Counted from the stretch's first letter, positions 45,847 through 55,510 are shown. The stretch is 64,000 nt of DNA from Lichenicola sp964247735 (GCA_964247735.1 CAXTVS010000002.1:62001-126000); one strand, 5' to 3'. Notes: generated by a model from the sequence alone, not told the origin. Numbers and translations: made by a program.

Positions 45847-45933
45847 CGTTTGACCTTCCCGTTCGTCCGGAAGGGAAACGCCCGGCTTTCGGGGCGGATG
45901 CCTGAATATCGGCAGTCTTGACGAAGCGGAATT

Positions 45934-46905
45934 TCAGACCGGATCCGCGTCCGGCCCCGCCGGCGCCAGGTCAAGACCGCGTCGCCGGCGCGTATCGCGC
46001 GGCGGATGCCTGAGCGTCAGGCGGATGATCACCGCGACGAGTGCCAGGATGGGCAGCGCGAGCCAGCTCCCTTCCGGCCCGGCGGAACCGCCGGACAGCC
46101 AGACCGGGCCGTGCAGGTCTGTCACGAGCAGCGAGTCGCGGGCCGGCACGCCGCTGTCGGGGGCGCCGAACACGAAGGTCTCGGTGAAGTCCCACGCGGC
46201 ATGCCATCCCCACGCGAACCAGAGCCCGCCGCTCCGCCGGAAGCTGTAGGCGAGCACGAGCCCGGAGAAGACCACGTCCACGATTCCGGACGGCGACTCG
46301 CCCCCGTGGGGGAGGTGCAGGAGCGCGAACACGACGCTGCTGATCGCCGCCGCAGGCCAGAACGAGATCGCCCGGCTGAGCGCGACCAGGGGATAGCCAC
46401 GCAGCAGGCCCTCCTCGGAGATCGCGACCAGCGCGAACACCAGGAGGTAGCCGAGCCCGTGCCGGGCCATCTCCCCAGGCGTCGAGGACGTCAGGCGCAC
46501 GCTCGCCCCGTGAAGAACGGCGATGAGACCGACCAGGAGCGCCATGACGGCCACCCCACTCGCCACGCCGATCGCCAGATGCCGCATCCGATCGCCGGTC
46601 CCCCACCCGAACGAGGTCGCATCGTCGCGCGTGATCGCGACCATCAGCGCGGTGGGCGCCACGACGGTCGTGAGCACGATGACGGACTGCGAGGCCAGCA
46701 GCAGCCCGATCGAGGGCAGGGCGTTCTGGTCTGGATGGATGTGGAGGACGGCCTGGAGGATGATGAGTGCCAGGCCGACGAAGACCGCCACGAACAGCAG
46801 GTCTAGGCCGAAGCGCAGCCCGGCCCTGACCCGGCCACGAGGATCGGACGCTACCCTCAGGCAGGAAGGCGCGGCGTCCCCGGTCCGATCCGACGTTCCG
46901 TCCAT
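45934..46905 (-). CDS. CPBP-family intramembrane metalloprotease
   Basis: A 323-residue multi-spanning membrane protein (about eight helices) with the motifs of the CAAX-protease/bacteriocin-processing (CPBP, Abi) family: SEEGLLRGYPLVALS (EExxxR), FALLHLPHG (catalytic His) and WGWHAAWDFTETFVFG. Family members process prenylated proteins in eukaryotes and act in bacteriocin immunity or membrane proteolysis in bacteria. No bacteriocin gene is adjacent, so the role is open. ATG at 46905 is chosen; a further upstream frame to 47031 lacks homology. Confidence 0.87.
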   Translation of the reverse strand: MDGTSDRTGDAAPSCLRVASDPRGRVRAGLRFGLDLLFVAVFVGLALIILQAVLHIHPDQNALPSIGLLLASQSVIVLTTVVAPTALMVAITRDDATSFGWGTGDRMRHLAIGVASGVAVMALLVGLIAVLHGASVRLTSSTPGEMARHGLGYLLVFALVAISEEGLLRGYPLVALSRAISFWPAAAISSVVFALLHLPHGGESPSGIVDVVFSGLVLAYSFRRSGGLWFAWGWHAAWDFTETFVFGAPDSGVPARDSLLVTDLHGPVWLSGGSAGPEGSWLALPILALVAVIIRLTLRHPPRDTRRRRGLDLAPAGPDADPV

Positions 46906-47017
46906 CCCTCGGCTCTTTCCGGCATGTCCGTCCGACCAGACCAGGTCGCGCAACCGGCACAAGGGAGAGGCGGACCCGGCCCGGCCGCAACGTCCAGGGC
47001 CGCAACGGGTCCCGGGC

Positions 47018-48394
47018 CTAGTCGTCCTCATAGCCGTACACCTCGGGCAGGACGAAGATCGCGGCGAGCAGGCCGATCAGCGGGAAGATTGCGGTGAACA
47101 GGGTCGCGTTGCCGTGGCCGATCGCGTTGAACAGCACCGGAAACAGGAAGATCGCCAGGAACGAGGGCAGCTTGACGAAGATGTAGGCGAAGCCCGACGC
47201 GATGCCGCGGTACTCGGGTCTCGCCACCATGGACGGGATGGTGACCACGTTCTCCGCGTCCCAGTAGTGTCCCCACAGCATCGCCGCGGCGGCGAAGGGC
47301 AGGATCACCGTGTGCCCGGTCTTGATGGCGTACCCGGCCACCAGCAGCGACACGAGCACGATGCCGAAGCCAGCGATGCTGAGGCCGCGCTGTCCGATCC
47401 GCGGCGTGATCAGCGGGCCGATCCAGCCCGAGATCGCGGCGATCACGTAGAGCAGCAGCGTGACCAGGTCGGTGCCGAGCACGCCCGACACGCCGACCAG
47501 CACGAACAGCACCGGGATGTAGAAGGCGAAGGTGGAGAACTCGCTGCCCTGGGCGAAGCAGGCGATCCAGCCGAACAGGGTGGCGCGCCAGCGGATCGGA
47601 TCGCGGCGGATGTGGATGAGGAAGTCGCGGGCGCGCGGCTGCGGGATCAGGACGTCGCGGTCGGGCAGGAAGTCGAGCGGGTCGTGGTACATGCTGGCCG
47701 ACACCTGCTTGGCCTCGCGGAAGCGGCCGCGCCGGATCAGCCAGATCGCGGTTTCCGGCAGGTTGTAGCGCAGCGCGAAGATGATCGCCGCCGGCACCGC
47801 GCCGAAGCCGAGCGTCAGGCGCCAGACCAGCCAGTGCGGCAGCGCCATCCACAGCAGCAGCGCGATCACCGCGAGCGCGAACACCTCGCCGACGGCGAAC
47901 ATGAACTGCCACCGGTTGCCCATCACCTCGCGCTCGCCGCGCGGCAGGAACTCCATGATGTAGGTGTAGCCGTTGGAGATGTCGCTGCCGAGCGGGATGC
48001 CCAGGATCAGCCGGACCGCCACCAGCCAGGCCATGTTCGGCACGAAGGCCTGCGCCAGGGCGAACACCACGAACATCACCATGGTGGTGAGAAAGATCGC
48101 GCGCCGGCCGATCCGGTCCGACAGCCAGCCGCCGAGCAGCGCGCCGACGATCGCCCCGCCCTGGGTGCCGGCGCCGGCCAGGCCCAGCAGGGCCGGCGAC
48201 GGGTGGAACTGCTCGCGCAGGAAAATGAGGATGAAGGCGATGGAGTACAGGTCCCAGGCCTCGACCAGGATGGAGGCGATCATCAGCCAGCCGACGCGCT
48301 GGCCGCTGGGGCTGTGATGGGTGACCAGGTGACGGACCGCGCGGTCCATCAGGGCCTGCTGCTGCGGATCCAAGGCCGTGGCACCAGACATCAT
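47018..48394 (-). CDS. MFS transporter (sugar/organic-acid porter-like)
   Basis: A 458-residue, 12-helix major facilitator. Motif A is present after helix 2 (GGWLSDRIGRRAIFLTTM), and the helix-4 segment RLILGIPLGSDISNGYTYIM and the PETAIWLIRRGRFREAKQV loop are of the sugar-porter/aromatic-acid type. The substrate is unknown. ATG at 48394, with GGGAGG upstream, is clearly the start. Its 3' end closely precedes the CPBP gene on the same strand. Confidence 0.88.
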   Translation of the reverse strand: MMSGATALDPQQQALMDRAVRHLVTHHSPSGQRVGWLMIASILVEAWDLYSIAFILIFLREQFHPSPALLGLAGAGTQGGAIVGALLGGWLSDRIGRRAIFLTTMVMFVVFALAQAFVPNMAWLVAVRLILGIPLGSDISNGYTYIMEFLPRGEREVMGNRWQFMFAVGEVFALAVIALLLWMALPHWLVWRLTLGFGAVPAAIIFALRYNLPETAIWLIRRGRFREAKQVSASMYHDPLDFLPDRDVLIPQPRARDFLIHIRRDPIRWRATLFGWIACFAQGSEFSTFAFYIPVLFVLVGVSGVLGTDLVTLLLYVIAAISGWIGPLITPRIGQRGLSIAGFGIVLVSLLVAGYAIKTGHTVILPFAAAAMLWGHYWDAENVVTIPSMVARPEYRGIASGFAYIFVKLPSFLAIFLFPVLFNAIGHGNATLFTAIFPLIGLLAAIFVLPEVYGYEDD

Positions 48395-48688
48395 CGATCC
48401 TCCCTTGCCCTTGTCGGTTCCGGTCTGGCCATCGTCCGCCGGATTGCCGGCCATCGTAGGACCGAGGTGGCAGCCGTGCCAGCGGCCCCCGGCGTCGCTG
48501 CGGCCGATGCAGGCGGCCGGTCCGGGCGCCGCTTCATCGTCGGCCTCGGGCGTGGCGGGCGGCATGGCGTGACGAGGACCGTGGGAACCGCGATCCGGCG
48601 GCCCGTCGCATCGCCGGCCGCACGGGCTGATCCCCGGGTGCCGGCATGACCGCCTTTCCCGGCCGCGCCGAACCAGGAGCGGAACAGG

Positions 48689-49609
48689 CTAATGCGCCGC
48701 CTCCTTACCGGAGAAGGATGGATCGGCCGCGAAGGCATCGGCGAGGAAGTCGATGAAGCACCGAACCCTGGCCGGCAGCCGACGCTGCGAGGGATAGATG
48801 GCACTGACGTCGGACAGGGCCCTCTCGTACTCGCGCAACACCACGCGCACCCGGCCGGATGCGATCTCGGGCGTGAACAGCCAGGCCGGCCCGTGCGCCA
48901 GCCCCAGGTCGGCCAGCACCGCGGCCCGGAGCTGCTCGCCGTCCGAGGTCCGGAAGCGTCCCGCGGGATGGTGTACCGTCGCGCCGTGTGCGCTCTCGAA
49001 CGGCCAGGGTTGCGGTCCGCTTCCGGCGGAGAAGATCACGCAGGCGTGCCGTTCCAGGTCGTCCGGCGTGGCCGGCACCCCGGCCGCGTCGAGGTAGGCC
49101 GAGGTCGCGACGGTGACGAACGGGACCGTCGCCAGCTTCCGGGCGGTCAGCGACCTGTCGTCGAGCGTCCCGTGGCGGATCGCCAGGTCGAGGCCCTCCT
49201 CGATCAGGTTCAGCCGGTCCGTGGAGGCCGACAGCTCGATCCTGATGTCCGGGTGGCGCGCGAGGAAGCGGCCGAGCCGCGGGACGATGTGCAGCCGGCC
49301 GAACACCGGCGCCGCGTTCACCCGGATCAGGCCGGACGGCGCCGCCTGGCCCTGGCCGGCCAGGACCTGCAGCGCCTCGACGTCGTCCACCACGCGCAGG
49401 GCTGCCTCGTAGCAGGCGCGCCCGGTCTCAGTCAAGGCCATGCTGCGCGACGTGCGCTGCAGCAGCCGGACGCCGAGGTGCGCCTCGAGCGCCGCGATCT
49501 GCTTGCTGACCGCGGGCTGGCCCAGGCCGGCTTCCCGCGCGGCCGCCGAGAAGCTGCCGCTTTCCACCACACGCACGAACAGGCGCAGGACGTCCAACCG
49601 ATCCACCAC
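48689..49609 (-). CDS. LysR-family transcriptional regulator
   Basis: A 306-residue LTTR with the N-terminal helix-turn-helix (SGSFSAAAREAGLGQPAVSK) and a type-2 periplasmic-binding effector domain (RVNAAPVFGRLHIVPRLGRF, GLDLAIRHGTLDDRSL). It looks like the CrgA/AaeR-like branch that often regulates adjacent, divergent oxidoreductase or hydrolase genes. GTG at 49609 follows GAGGAT. It faces the esterase at 49753, so that gene and the broken quinone oxidoreductase after it are the probable regulon. Confidence 0.9.
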   Translation of the reverse strand: MVDRLDVLRLFVRVVESGSFSAAAREAGLGQPAVSKQIAALEAHLGVRLLQRTSRSMALTETGRACYEAALRVVDDVEALQVLAGQGQAAPSGLIRVNAAPVFGRLHIVPRLGRFLARHPDIRIELSASTDRLNLIEEGLDLAIRHGTLDDRSLTARKLATVPFVTVATSAYLDAAGVPATPDDLERHACVIFSAGSGPQPWPFESAHGATVHHPAGRFRTSDGEQLRAAVLADLGLAHGPAWLFTPEIASGRVRVVLREYERALSDVSAIYPSQRRLPARVRCFIDFLADAFAADPSFSGKEAAH

Positions 49610-49752
49610 CAGATCCTCGATCCAGGCTCGTCAGGGAAAGGCTTCCTGGCAGGAATGAGTACTATTCTTCCATGCGGTCTGATCGGCAAGGTCAGGAATG
49701 GATAAAGGTGCCCCGCCAAACAAGGCGACACGCTCACTGGAAGGCGGCGACC

Positions 49753-50691
49753 ATGACGAACTCACTCTCGATCGGCCTCGTCGAGAGCCGACACTCCCTG
49801 TCCGACGACGAACGCGTGGCCGCGGACGCGGTGCTGGCCGCGGTCGCCCGGCATCTCGCCGGCTTTCCCGGCTCGCGGCGCGACGCCTACGACGCGATGA
49901 CCGCATGGACCCCGATCGCCGAAGGCGTCGCCCTGGACGCCGTGGACCGGGACGACGTTTCCGGCTGGTGGGTCAGGCCGACAGGCACGCCCGCCGGTCG
50001 GGCGATCCTGTTCCTGCACGGCGGGGCCTACATGCTCGGCTCCGCCGCGGCCTACCGCGGGTTCGCCAGCCAGGTCGCGATCCGCGCCGGCGTCGCCGTG
50101 TTCGTCCTCGACTATCCGCTGGCACCCGAGCATCCGTTCCCGGCCGCCCACGACGCGGCGCTCGCGGCGCGGCGCTGGCTCGGGACGGAGGGCGTGGACC
50201 AGCTCGCCCTGGTCGGCGACTCCGCCGGAGGCGCGCTCGCCCTGGCGGTCGCGGGCGATCGCCACGTCCTCCCCGCCATCGCCGCGGTCGCGGTGTTCTC
50301 GCCGTGGGTGGATCTTGCACTGACCGGCTCGTCCTTCGGCGACCCGGCCACCCGCGACCCGATCTTCCAGCCGCAGGTGCTCGCGCAGGCAGCCGCCACG
50401 TACCTCGGCGGCGCCGACCCACGGGACGGCCGCGGGTCACCGCTCTACGGGGTGCCCGACAGGTTGCCTCCGCTCGCCATCCAGGTCGGCACGAACGAGC
50501 TGCTACTCGACGACGCGCGTCGCTACGCCGTCGTGGCCGCGGAAAAGGGCGGCACGGTCGAGCTCGACGTGTTCGAGGGACTGCACCACGTGTTCCAGCG
50601 ATCGGCGGAGGAGCTGTCGACCGCCCGCCGCGCCCTCGATGCCGCCGCCGGGTTCCTGACGCGGCACTGGCCGGGCGGCCCGGGCGCGTGA
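49753..50691 (+). CDS. Alpha/beta hydrolase, HSL-type esterase
   Basis: A 312-residue esterase of the hormone-sensitive-lipase family (family IV). The oxyanion motif is FLHGGAYMLGSAAAY (HGG), the nucleophile elbow VGDSAGGALALA (GDSAGG, Ser near 150), the acid segment in VGTNELLLDD, and the His in GLHHVFQ. Relatives hydrolyse short acyl or steryl esters. Divergent from the LysR gene; GGAAGG precedes the ATG at 49753. Confidence 0.9.
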   Translation: MTNSLSIGLVESRHSLSDDERVAADAVLAAVARHLAGFPGSRRDAYDAMTAWTPIAEGVALDAVDRDDVSGWWVRPTGTPAGRAILFLHGGAYMLGSAAAYRGFASQVAIRAGVAVFVLDYPLAPEHPFPAAHDAALAARRWLGTEGVDQLALVGDSAGGALALAVAGDRHVLPAIAAVAVFSPWVDLALTGSSFGDPATRDPIFQPQVLAQAAATYLGGADPRDGRGSPLYGVPDRLPPLAIQVGTNELLLDDARRYAVVAAEKGGTVELDVFEGLHHVFQRSAEELSTARRALDAAAGFLTRHWPGGPGA

Positions 50692-50700
50692 GAAGCGCAC

Positions 50701-51160
50701 TGATGCAGTCGATGAAGGCCATGGCGATCCGCGAGACGGGCGGTCGGAGGTCCTCAAGGCCGAGAGCCGGCCGTCTCGTTGCCGCGGACGGACAGCGGCC
50801 GGTCGGCATACTGGCGTTCGGGTTGAACCGGTCGGAGATGTTCACGCGCCAGAAGCTTTCGCTCGGGGTCGCCTCCCCCGCGTCCTCGGTATCGCGGCGG
50901 TCGGATGGTCCAGGCGGCGCCTGACGGCGAGTTCCGGCCGGAAAAGGTGGCCGCCGCCATGGGCGGCCCGGGGCGGCAGTTCGGCAACGGCGACGCCGGG
51001 TATGCCTCCGTGGCGGCGGGACAGGTGCAGGGTGTCGACGCTAGCCTGCCCCGGACCGGTCGGGCAGTCTGCCGCTTCCACTTCGACACCGCCCTGAGTG
51101 CGCCGGGGCTGCCCAGCCCGATGGGGTTCGCCGAGCCGGGCCGGCTCGACGCGATCCACC
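50701..51160 (+). pseudogene. Quinone oxidoreductase/zinc-type alcohol dehydrogenase remnant
   Basis: Pieces in two frames reconstruct the N-terminal quarter of an NADPH:quinone oxidoreductase-like protein: MKAMAIRETGG, then VGILAFGLNRSEMFTRQKL, then (other frame) APDGEFRPEKVAAAMGG and GYASVAAGQVQGVDASLP. The order and spacing match the family, but the frame changes at least twice and the catalytic remainder is absent. It directly follows the esterase gene, so the esterase operon has lost a second enzyme. Confidence 0.65.
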
Positions 51161-51206
51161 ACGGCAGCGCAGGGCCCCGTGTCCCCGCCTGCGCCGGGTC
51201 CCGGCC

Positions 51207-52163
51207 TCAGCCTGGCCGCGCCGGGTCCGCCTGGAGCCGGATCTCGCGCAGCCGCTGCAGCAGGTAGTCGCCCGCGGTGATCGGCTCGGGAAACAGGTCG
51301 CCCTCCGGCCCGATGCAGCCGGGCAGGGTCTCGATCCGGTACTCCATGTTCGGCGCCAGGAAGAACGGCATCGAGTAGCGGCTCCGTGCCGCCGCGGCCC
51401 CGACCGGGTTCACCACGCGGTGCGTGGTGGACGGGTACACCCGGTTGGTCAGCCGCTGCATCATGTCGCCGACGTTCACCACCAGCGTGCCGGGCTCCGC
51501 CTCCACCGGCAGCCAGTGGCCCTCGCGGGTCAGGATCTCCAGCCCCGACGCGGTGGCGCCGACCAGCAGGGTGACCAGGCTGATGTCCTCGTGCGCCTCC
51601 GCCCGCACCGCCGGCAGGTGTTCGGGATCGATCGGCGGGTAGTGCAGGGCGCGCAGGATCGAGTCGCCGTGGTCCACCACGGTCGCGAAGAAGTCCGGGG
51701 GCAGGCCGAGGTCGCGCGCGATCGCCGTCAGCACCCGGCCACCCGCCGCCTCCATCGCCCGGAACAGCGCGCTCGCATGCGTCCGGAAGCCGTCCACCTC
51801 CTCCGGCCACACGTTGGGCCGCAGCACCGGGTCGTCCGGCGGCGGGTCGTCGCGGCCGACGTGGAAGAACTCCTTGAGGTCCGGGATCGTGCTGGTCCTG
51901 GCCGTCTCCACCCGGAACCCGACATAGCCGCGTCCGCCGCCGCCCGGGGTGCGCACGGTGCAGCGGGCCTTGGTCTCGGTCGGCAGGGCGAAGAACCGGG
52001 CGAAGTCGGCATAGGCCGCCTCGGTCAGCTCGGATGCGATACCGTGGTGGTCGAAGCAGCAGAAGCCGAACCGGCGATAGGACGCGCCGAGCTCGGCCGC
52101 GAACGCGTCCGGATCGGTGTCGAGCCGGCGCAGGTCCAGGGTGGGGATCCGTTCGGTGCTCAC
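51207..52163 (-). CDS. 2-oxoglutarate/Fe(II) oxygenase (isopenicillin N synthase family)
   Basis: A 318-residue dioxygenase. The N-terminal DIOX_N part (IPTLDLRRL, GFCCFDHHGI) and the 2OG-Fe(II) core are both present. Metal ligands are His and Asp in AHEDISLVTLL and His in STTHRVVNP, and the Arg for 2-oxoglutarate follows in RSRYSMPFFLAPN. Substrate not predictable; the group includes ethylene-forming and gibberellin-type oxidases. GTG at 52163 overlaps the stop codon of the NUDIX gene (GTGA), so translation is coupled. Confidence 0.9.
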   Translation of the reverse strand: MSTERIPTLDLRRLDTDPDAFAAELGASYRRFGFCCFDHHGIASELTEAAYADFARFFALPTETKARCTVRTPGGGGRGYVGFRVETARTSTIPDLKEFFHVGRDDPPPDDPVLRPNVWPEEVDGFRTHASALFRAMEAAGGRVLTAIARDLGLPPDFFATVVDHGDSILRALHYPPIDPEHLPAVRAEAHEDISLVTLLVGATASGLEILTREGHWLPVEAEPGTLVVNVGDMMQRLTNRVYPSTTHRVVNPVGAAAARSRYSMPFFLAPNMEYRIETLPGCIGPEGDLFPEPITAGDYLLQRLREIRLQADPARPG

Positions 52164-52750
52164 GCCATCCCCTTGAACCGCAGCAGCCCGAAGGCCGCGA
52201 TCGTCACCATGCAGGTGATCCGCCCGTCCGCGATCATCGCCTCGACCTCGGGGAGCGGGAAGGCCCGCGCCACCATGTCCTGCTCGCTCGCCTCGCGCGC
52301 CACCGCGGTGCGGCCGAGCCCGGTGGCCAGGAACACGTGCCCCTTCTGGTTGGAGTACCCGGCCCCCTGGAACAGCGTGCCGGCGTGGCGCATCGCCGAC
52401 GCCACCAGGCCGGTCTCCTCGGCCAGCTCGCCGGCGGCGATCTCGGCCGGGGTGGCGTCCGGCCGCTCCTCCCACATGCCCATCGGCAGCTCCCACAGCC
52501 GCCGGCCGATCGGATAGCGGTACTGCTCGACCAGGGTCAGGCTGCGGCCCGCCTGCGTCTCCTCCACCGCCGCGACCACCACGAAGTCGTCGCGCTCGAC
52601 CACCCCGTACAGCCCGTCCGACCCGTCCGGCCGCCGGATGACGTCCTCGCGCAGCCGCAACCAGCGGTTCTCGTAGGCGATCCGGCTGGACAGGGTGGCG
52701 TATCCGCCATCGTCGGGCATTGGCCGCCCGTGCTCCTCGTCGTCGCGCAT
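52160..52750 (-). CDS. NUDIX hydrolase (ADP-ribose pyrophosphatase-like)
   Basis: A 196-residue NUDIX protein. The box is GMWEERPDATPAEIAAGELAE followed by ETG; the usual Arg before the first conserved Glu is Gly here, a change seen in some family members. YRYPIGRRLWELPMG before the box resembles ADP-ribose or nucleotide-sugar pyrophosphatases. Several in-frame starts exist (52825, 52780, 52750, 52720); 52750 has GGGAGG about 12 bases upstream. It is coupled to the oxygenase gene and divergent from an MFS gene. Confidence 0.87.
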   Translation of the reverse strand: MRDDEEHGRPMPDDGGYATLSSRIAYENRWLRLREDVIRRPDGSDGLYGVVERDDFVVVAAVEETQAGRSLTLVEQYRYPIGRRLWELPMGMWEERPDATPAEIAAGELAEETGLVASAMRHAGTLFQGAGYSNQKGHVFLATGLGRTAVAREASEQDMVARAFPLPEVEAMIADGRITCMVTIAAFGLLRFKGMA

Positions 52751-52854
52751 CTGGGCCGCCGCCTCCCGCCGTTGTAACATTACCTCGCGGCGTCTCGCCG
52801 CCATGCCGCCGGACCACGATAGCATCCCGCCCGGGCAACAGGAGCCATCGCCGC

Positions 52855-54087
52855 ATGCCTGCCCCGCCGCTGCTCCGGGCGATCCGCGTCACCCCGACCT
52901 GGCGGATCGCTGCCACGGTGTACCTCACCCTGCTGTGCTACATCACCATCGGCCTGCCGCTGGCGGTGATCCCGGTGTTCGTCCACCGCGTGCTCGGCCT
53001 CGACGCGGTGGCGGCGGGGCTGGCGGTCAGCCTGCAGTACCTGGCCACCTTCGCCAGCCGTCCCTTCGCCGGACGCATGACCGACACCGCCGGCCCGAAG
53101 CGCGCGGTGCTGCTCGGCCTGTCCGCCTGCGCCGGCGCCGGGCTGCTGCTCCTGCTGTCCGGCCTCGCCCGGCATCGGCCGCTGGTCAGCCTCCTGCTGC
53201 TCCTGCTGTCGCGCGGCCTGCTGGGCTGCGGCGAAAGCTGCACCGGCACCGGCTGCATCACCTGGGCGATCGGCCGGGTCGGCATCGCCCGCACCGCGCA
53301 GATCATCTCGCTGAACGGCGTCGCCTCCTATGGCGGCATCGCGTTCGGCGCGCCGCTCGGCCTGGCGATCGCCGGCACGCGCGGCACCGTGCCGCTCGGC
53401 CTGCTGACCCTGCTGCTGTCGCTGGCCGGCCTGGCGCTGGCCTGGCGAAAGCCGGCGGTGGCGGCGCAAGGCGGCGGCGTGCGGGTCGGCTTCACCCGCA
53501 TCCTGCGCAGCGTGGCGCCGTTCGGCACCGCGCTGGCGCTGGGCTCGGTGGGCTTCGGCGTGCTGGCCGCCTTCGTGACCCTGTTCTACGAGGCGCAGGG
53601 CTGGCATGGCGCCGGCATCACCGGTCCGGGTGCGGCACTCTCGGCGTTCGGCATCGCCTTCATGCTGATGCGGCTGCTGTTCGCCGCCCAGATCAACCGG
53701 CGCGGCGGCCTCGTGGTGTCGATCGCGTCGTTCGCGGCGGAGACGGGCGGGCTGCTCCTGCTGTGGCAGGCGCCGACGCCGTTCGTCGCCGTGCTCGGCA
53801 GCGCCCTGACCGGCGCCGGCTTCGCGCTGGTGTTCCCGGCGCTGGGCGTGCTGGCCGTGGCGCGGGTGTCGCCGAACAGCCGCGGCTCGGCGATCGGCGC
53901 CTACAGCGTGTTCCTCGACATCTCGCTCGGCCTCAGCGGCCCGCTGCTCGGGCTGGTCGCCAGGAACCACGGCTACGCGAGCCTGTTCCTGTGCGCCGCC
54001 GCCGCCAGCCTGTCTGGGCTGGCGATCTGCGTCTGGCTGCGGGCCCGCCCGCCGGGCAGCCTCGCCTCCCCGGCCGCCCTGGGATAG
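52855..54087 (+). CDS. MFS transporter (YhhS/arabinose-efflux type)
   Basis: A 410-residue, 12-helix MFS protein. FASRPFAGRMTDTAGPKRAV is a variant motif A and LSRGLLGCGESCTGTGCITW the typical helix-4/5 region of YhhS-like exporters. Proton-coupled efflux of sugars or drugs is likely. ATG at 52855 follows AGGAG. The LOG-family gene begins 39 bp downstream on the same strand. Confidence 0.87.
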   Translation: MPAPPLLRAIRVTPTWRIAATVYLTLLCYITIGLPLAVIPVFVHRVLGLDAVAAGLAVSLQYLATFASRPFAGRMTDTAGPKRAVLLGLSACAGAGLLLLLSGLARHRPLVSLLLLLLSRGLLGCGESCTGTGCITWAIGRVGIARTAQIISLNGVASYGGIAFGAPLGLAIAGTRGTVPLGLLTLLLSLAGLALAWRKPAVAAQGGGVRVGFTRILRSVAPFGTALALGSVGFGVLAAFVTLFYEAQGWHGAGITGPGAALSAFGIAFMLMRLLFAAQINRRGGLVVSIASFAAETGGLLLLWQAPTPFVAVLGSALTGAGFALVFPALGVLAVARVSPNSRGSAIGAYSVFLDISLGLSGPLLGLVARNHGYASLFLCAAAASLSGLAICVWLRARPPGSLASPAALG

Positions 54088-54126
54088 GCTCGGGACCCGC
54101 CCTAGACCGCCTCCGGAGCGCCCGCG

Positions 54127-54720
54127 ATGCCGACCCTTCCGTCCGTCGCCGTGTTCTGCGGCTCGCGCTTCGGCAACGACCCGGCCTACGCCGAGGCGGC
54201 CGAGGCGATCGGGCGCGGCCTGGCCGAGGCCGGCATCCGCCTGATCTACGGCGGCGGCAAGGTGGGCCTGATGGGGGTGGTAGCGGACGCCGCCCTCGCG
54301 GCCGGCGGCGCGGTGCATGGCGTGATCCCCCGCTTCCTGCAGGACCGCGAGGTGATGCACGACGGCGTCGCGGACCTGACCGTCACGGACTCCATGCACA
54401 GTCGCAAGCAGGACATGTTCGAGGCCGCCGACGCGTTCCTGGTGCTGCCGGGGGGCCTTGGCACCTTCGACGAGCTGTTCGAGATCCTCACCTGGCGCCA
54501 GCTCCGGCTGCACGACAAGCCGATCCTGATCGTCGACGTGGCAGGCTGGGCGCGCGACCTGATCGGGACGGTCGAGCGCGCGATCGCCGACGGCTTCGCC
54601 GATGCTTCCGCCCGCGCCCTGTTCGAGCACCTGCCCGACGCGCCGACGGCCCTGGCTCGCCTGGCCGGCCTCGACCGGACCCGATCCACGGTCCGTGCCG
54701 GCGACCCGGCGATGCTGTAG
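54127..54720 (+). CDS. LOG-family protein (TIGR00730, nucleotide phosphoribohydrolase)
   Basis: A 197-residue Rossmann-fold protein. It carries LIYGGGKVGLMGVVADAAL, the paired Arg/Lys in SMHSRKQDMFEAADAFLVLP and the diagnostic PGGLGTFDELFEILTW motif (PGGxGTxxE). Characterised relatives (LOG proteins) release cytokinin bases or nucleobases from nucleoside 5'-monophosphates. The cellular role in bacteria is generally nucleotide salvage. Likely co-transcribed with the MFS gene. Confidence 0.9.
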   Translation: MPTLPSVAVFCGSRFGNDPAYAEAAEAIGRGLAEAGIRLIYGGGKVGLMGVVADAALAAGGAVHGVIPRFLQDREVMHDGVADLTVTDSMHSRKQDMFEAADAFLVLPGGLGTFDELFEILTWRQLRLHDKPILIVDVAGWARDLIGTVERAIADGFADASARALFEHLPDAPTALARLAGLDRTRSTVRAGDPAML

Positions 54721-54764
54721 GAGCCTTGCCACCTCCCGTCCCGGCCTGTAAGACGCCCCCCAAT

Positions 54765-54841
54765 CGGAGTGTAGCTCAGCCTGGTAGAGCACTGTGTTCG
54801 GGACGCAGGGGCCGGAGGTTCGAATCCTCTCACTCCGACCA
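54765..54841 (+). tRNA. tRNA-Pro (anticodon CGG)
   Basis: Complete cloverleaf: acceptor CGGAGTG/CACTCCG, D-arm TAGCTCAGCCTGGTAGAGCA, anticodon loop TTCGGGA with anticodon CGG, T-arm GGAGGTTCGAATCCTCT, and an encoded CCA at 54839-54841. Confidence 0.96.
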
Positions 54842-54949
54842 GCCGGACCAGGATCCGGCGGCGGCCCGGAAGGCGCCGTGACGTGGTCCTGGCCTGCGGC
54901 GAAGGACGGGCGCGTTGCCGCGAGGCGGCAGGCCGACTAGGTGTGGCGC

Positions 54950-55510
54950 ATGCCGCACACCATCCTCTGCATCCGCCATGGCCAGTCGACCGCCAACGTC
55001 GCCTATGACGAGACCGGCATCGATCCCGGCGTGCCGGACGCCCGGCTGACCCCGACCGGGGAAGCGCAGGTGCGCGAGGCCCGGGAGAAGCTGCGCGACC
55101 ATCCGGTCGACCTGGTCGTGGTGACCCCTCTGACGCGCGCGCTGCAGACCGCGCTCGGCATCTTCGAGGGGCACCGGTCGAGGCCGCGCTTCGTGGTCGA
55201 GGCGCTGCACCGGGAGCGGCTGGAAGGCAGCGGCGACGTCGGCCGCGCGCCGGCGCACCTGGTGGCCGACTATCCGGCGCTCGACTTCGCCCACCTGGAC
55301 GACGTCTGGTGGCATGCGCAGGGCGAGCCCGGCGCGAACGGTCTCCAGGTCGAGCCGCTGGACACCACGCTGCAGCGGGTCGCGCTGTTCCGCGCCTTCC
55401 TGGCCGGTCGCCCCGAGCGCCACGTCGCCGTGGTCGGGCACGGGACGTTCTTCTTCCACCTGACCGGGGTGTTCCTGCCGAATTGCGGCATGACCGAGCT
55501 CGTGCTGTAG
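54950..55510 (+). CDS. Histidine phosphatase (phosphoglycerate mutase-like)
   Basis: A 186-residue enzyme of the histidine phosphatase superfamily. CIRHGQSTAN near residue 7 is the phospho-His motif; LTPTGEAQVREA and VVVTPLTRALQTAL follow the family order, and the second His is in VVGHGTFFFHLTG. It is a generic phosphatase; the substrate is not evident. ATG at 54950 is chosen over the GTG nine bases upstream because the family motif starts right after it. Confidence 0.88.
   Translation: MPHTILCIRHGQSTANVAYDETGIDPGVPDARLTPTGEAQVREAREKLRDHPVDLVVVTPLTRALQTALGIFEGHRSRPRFVVEALHRERLEGSGDVGRAPAHLVADYPALDFAHLDDVWWHAQGEPGANGLQVEPLDTTLQRVALFRAFLAGRPERHVAVVGHGTFFFHLTGVFLPNCGMTELVL

Noticed and set aside
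52780..54792. 670-codon minus-strand frame
   Set aside because: Lies opposite the MFS and LOG genes; Gln/Arg/His-rich repeats are typical of reverse-frame reading of membrane-protein genes.
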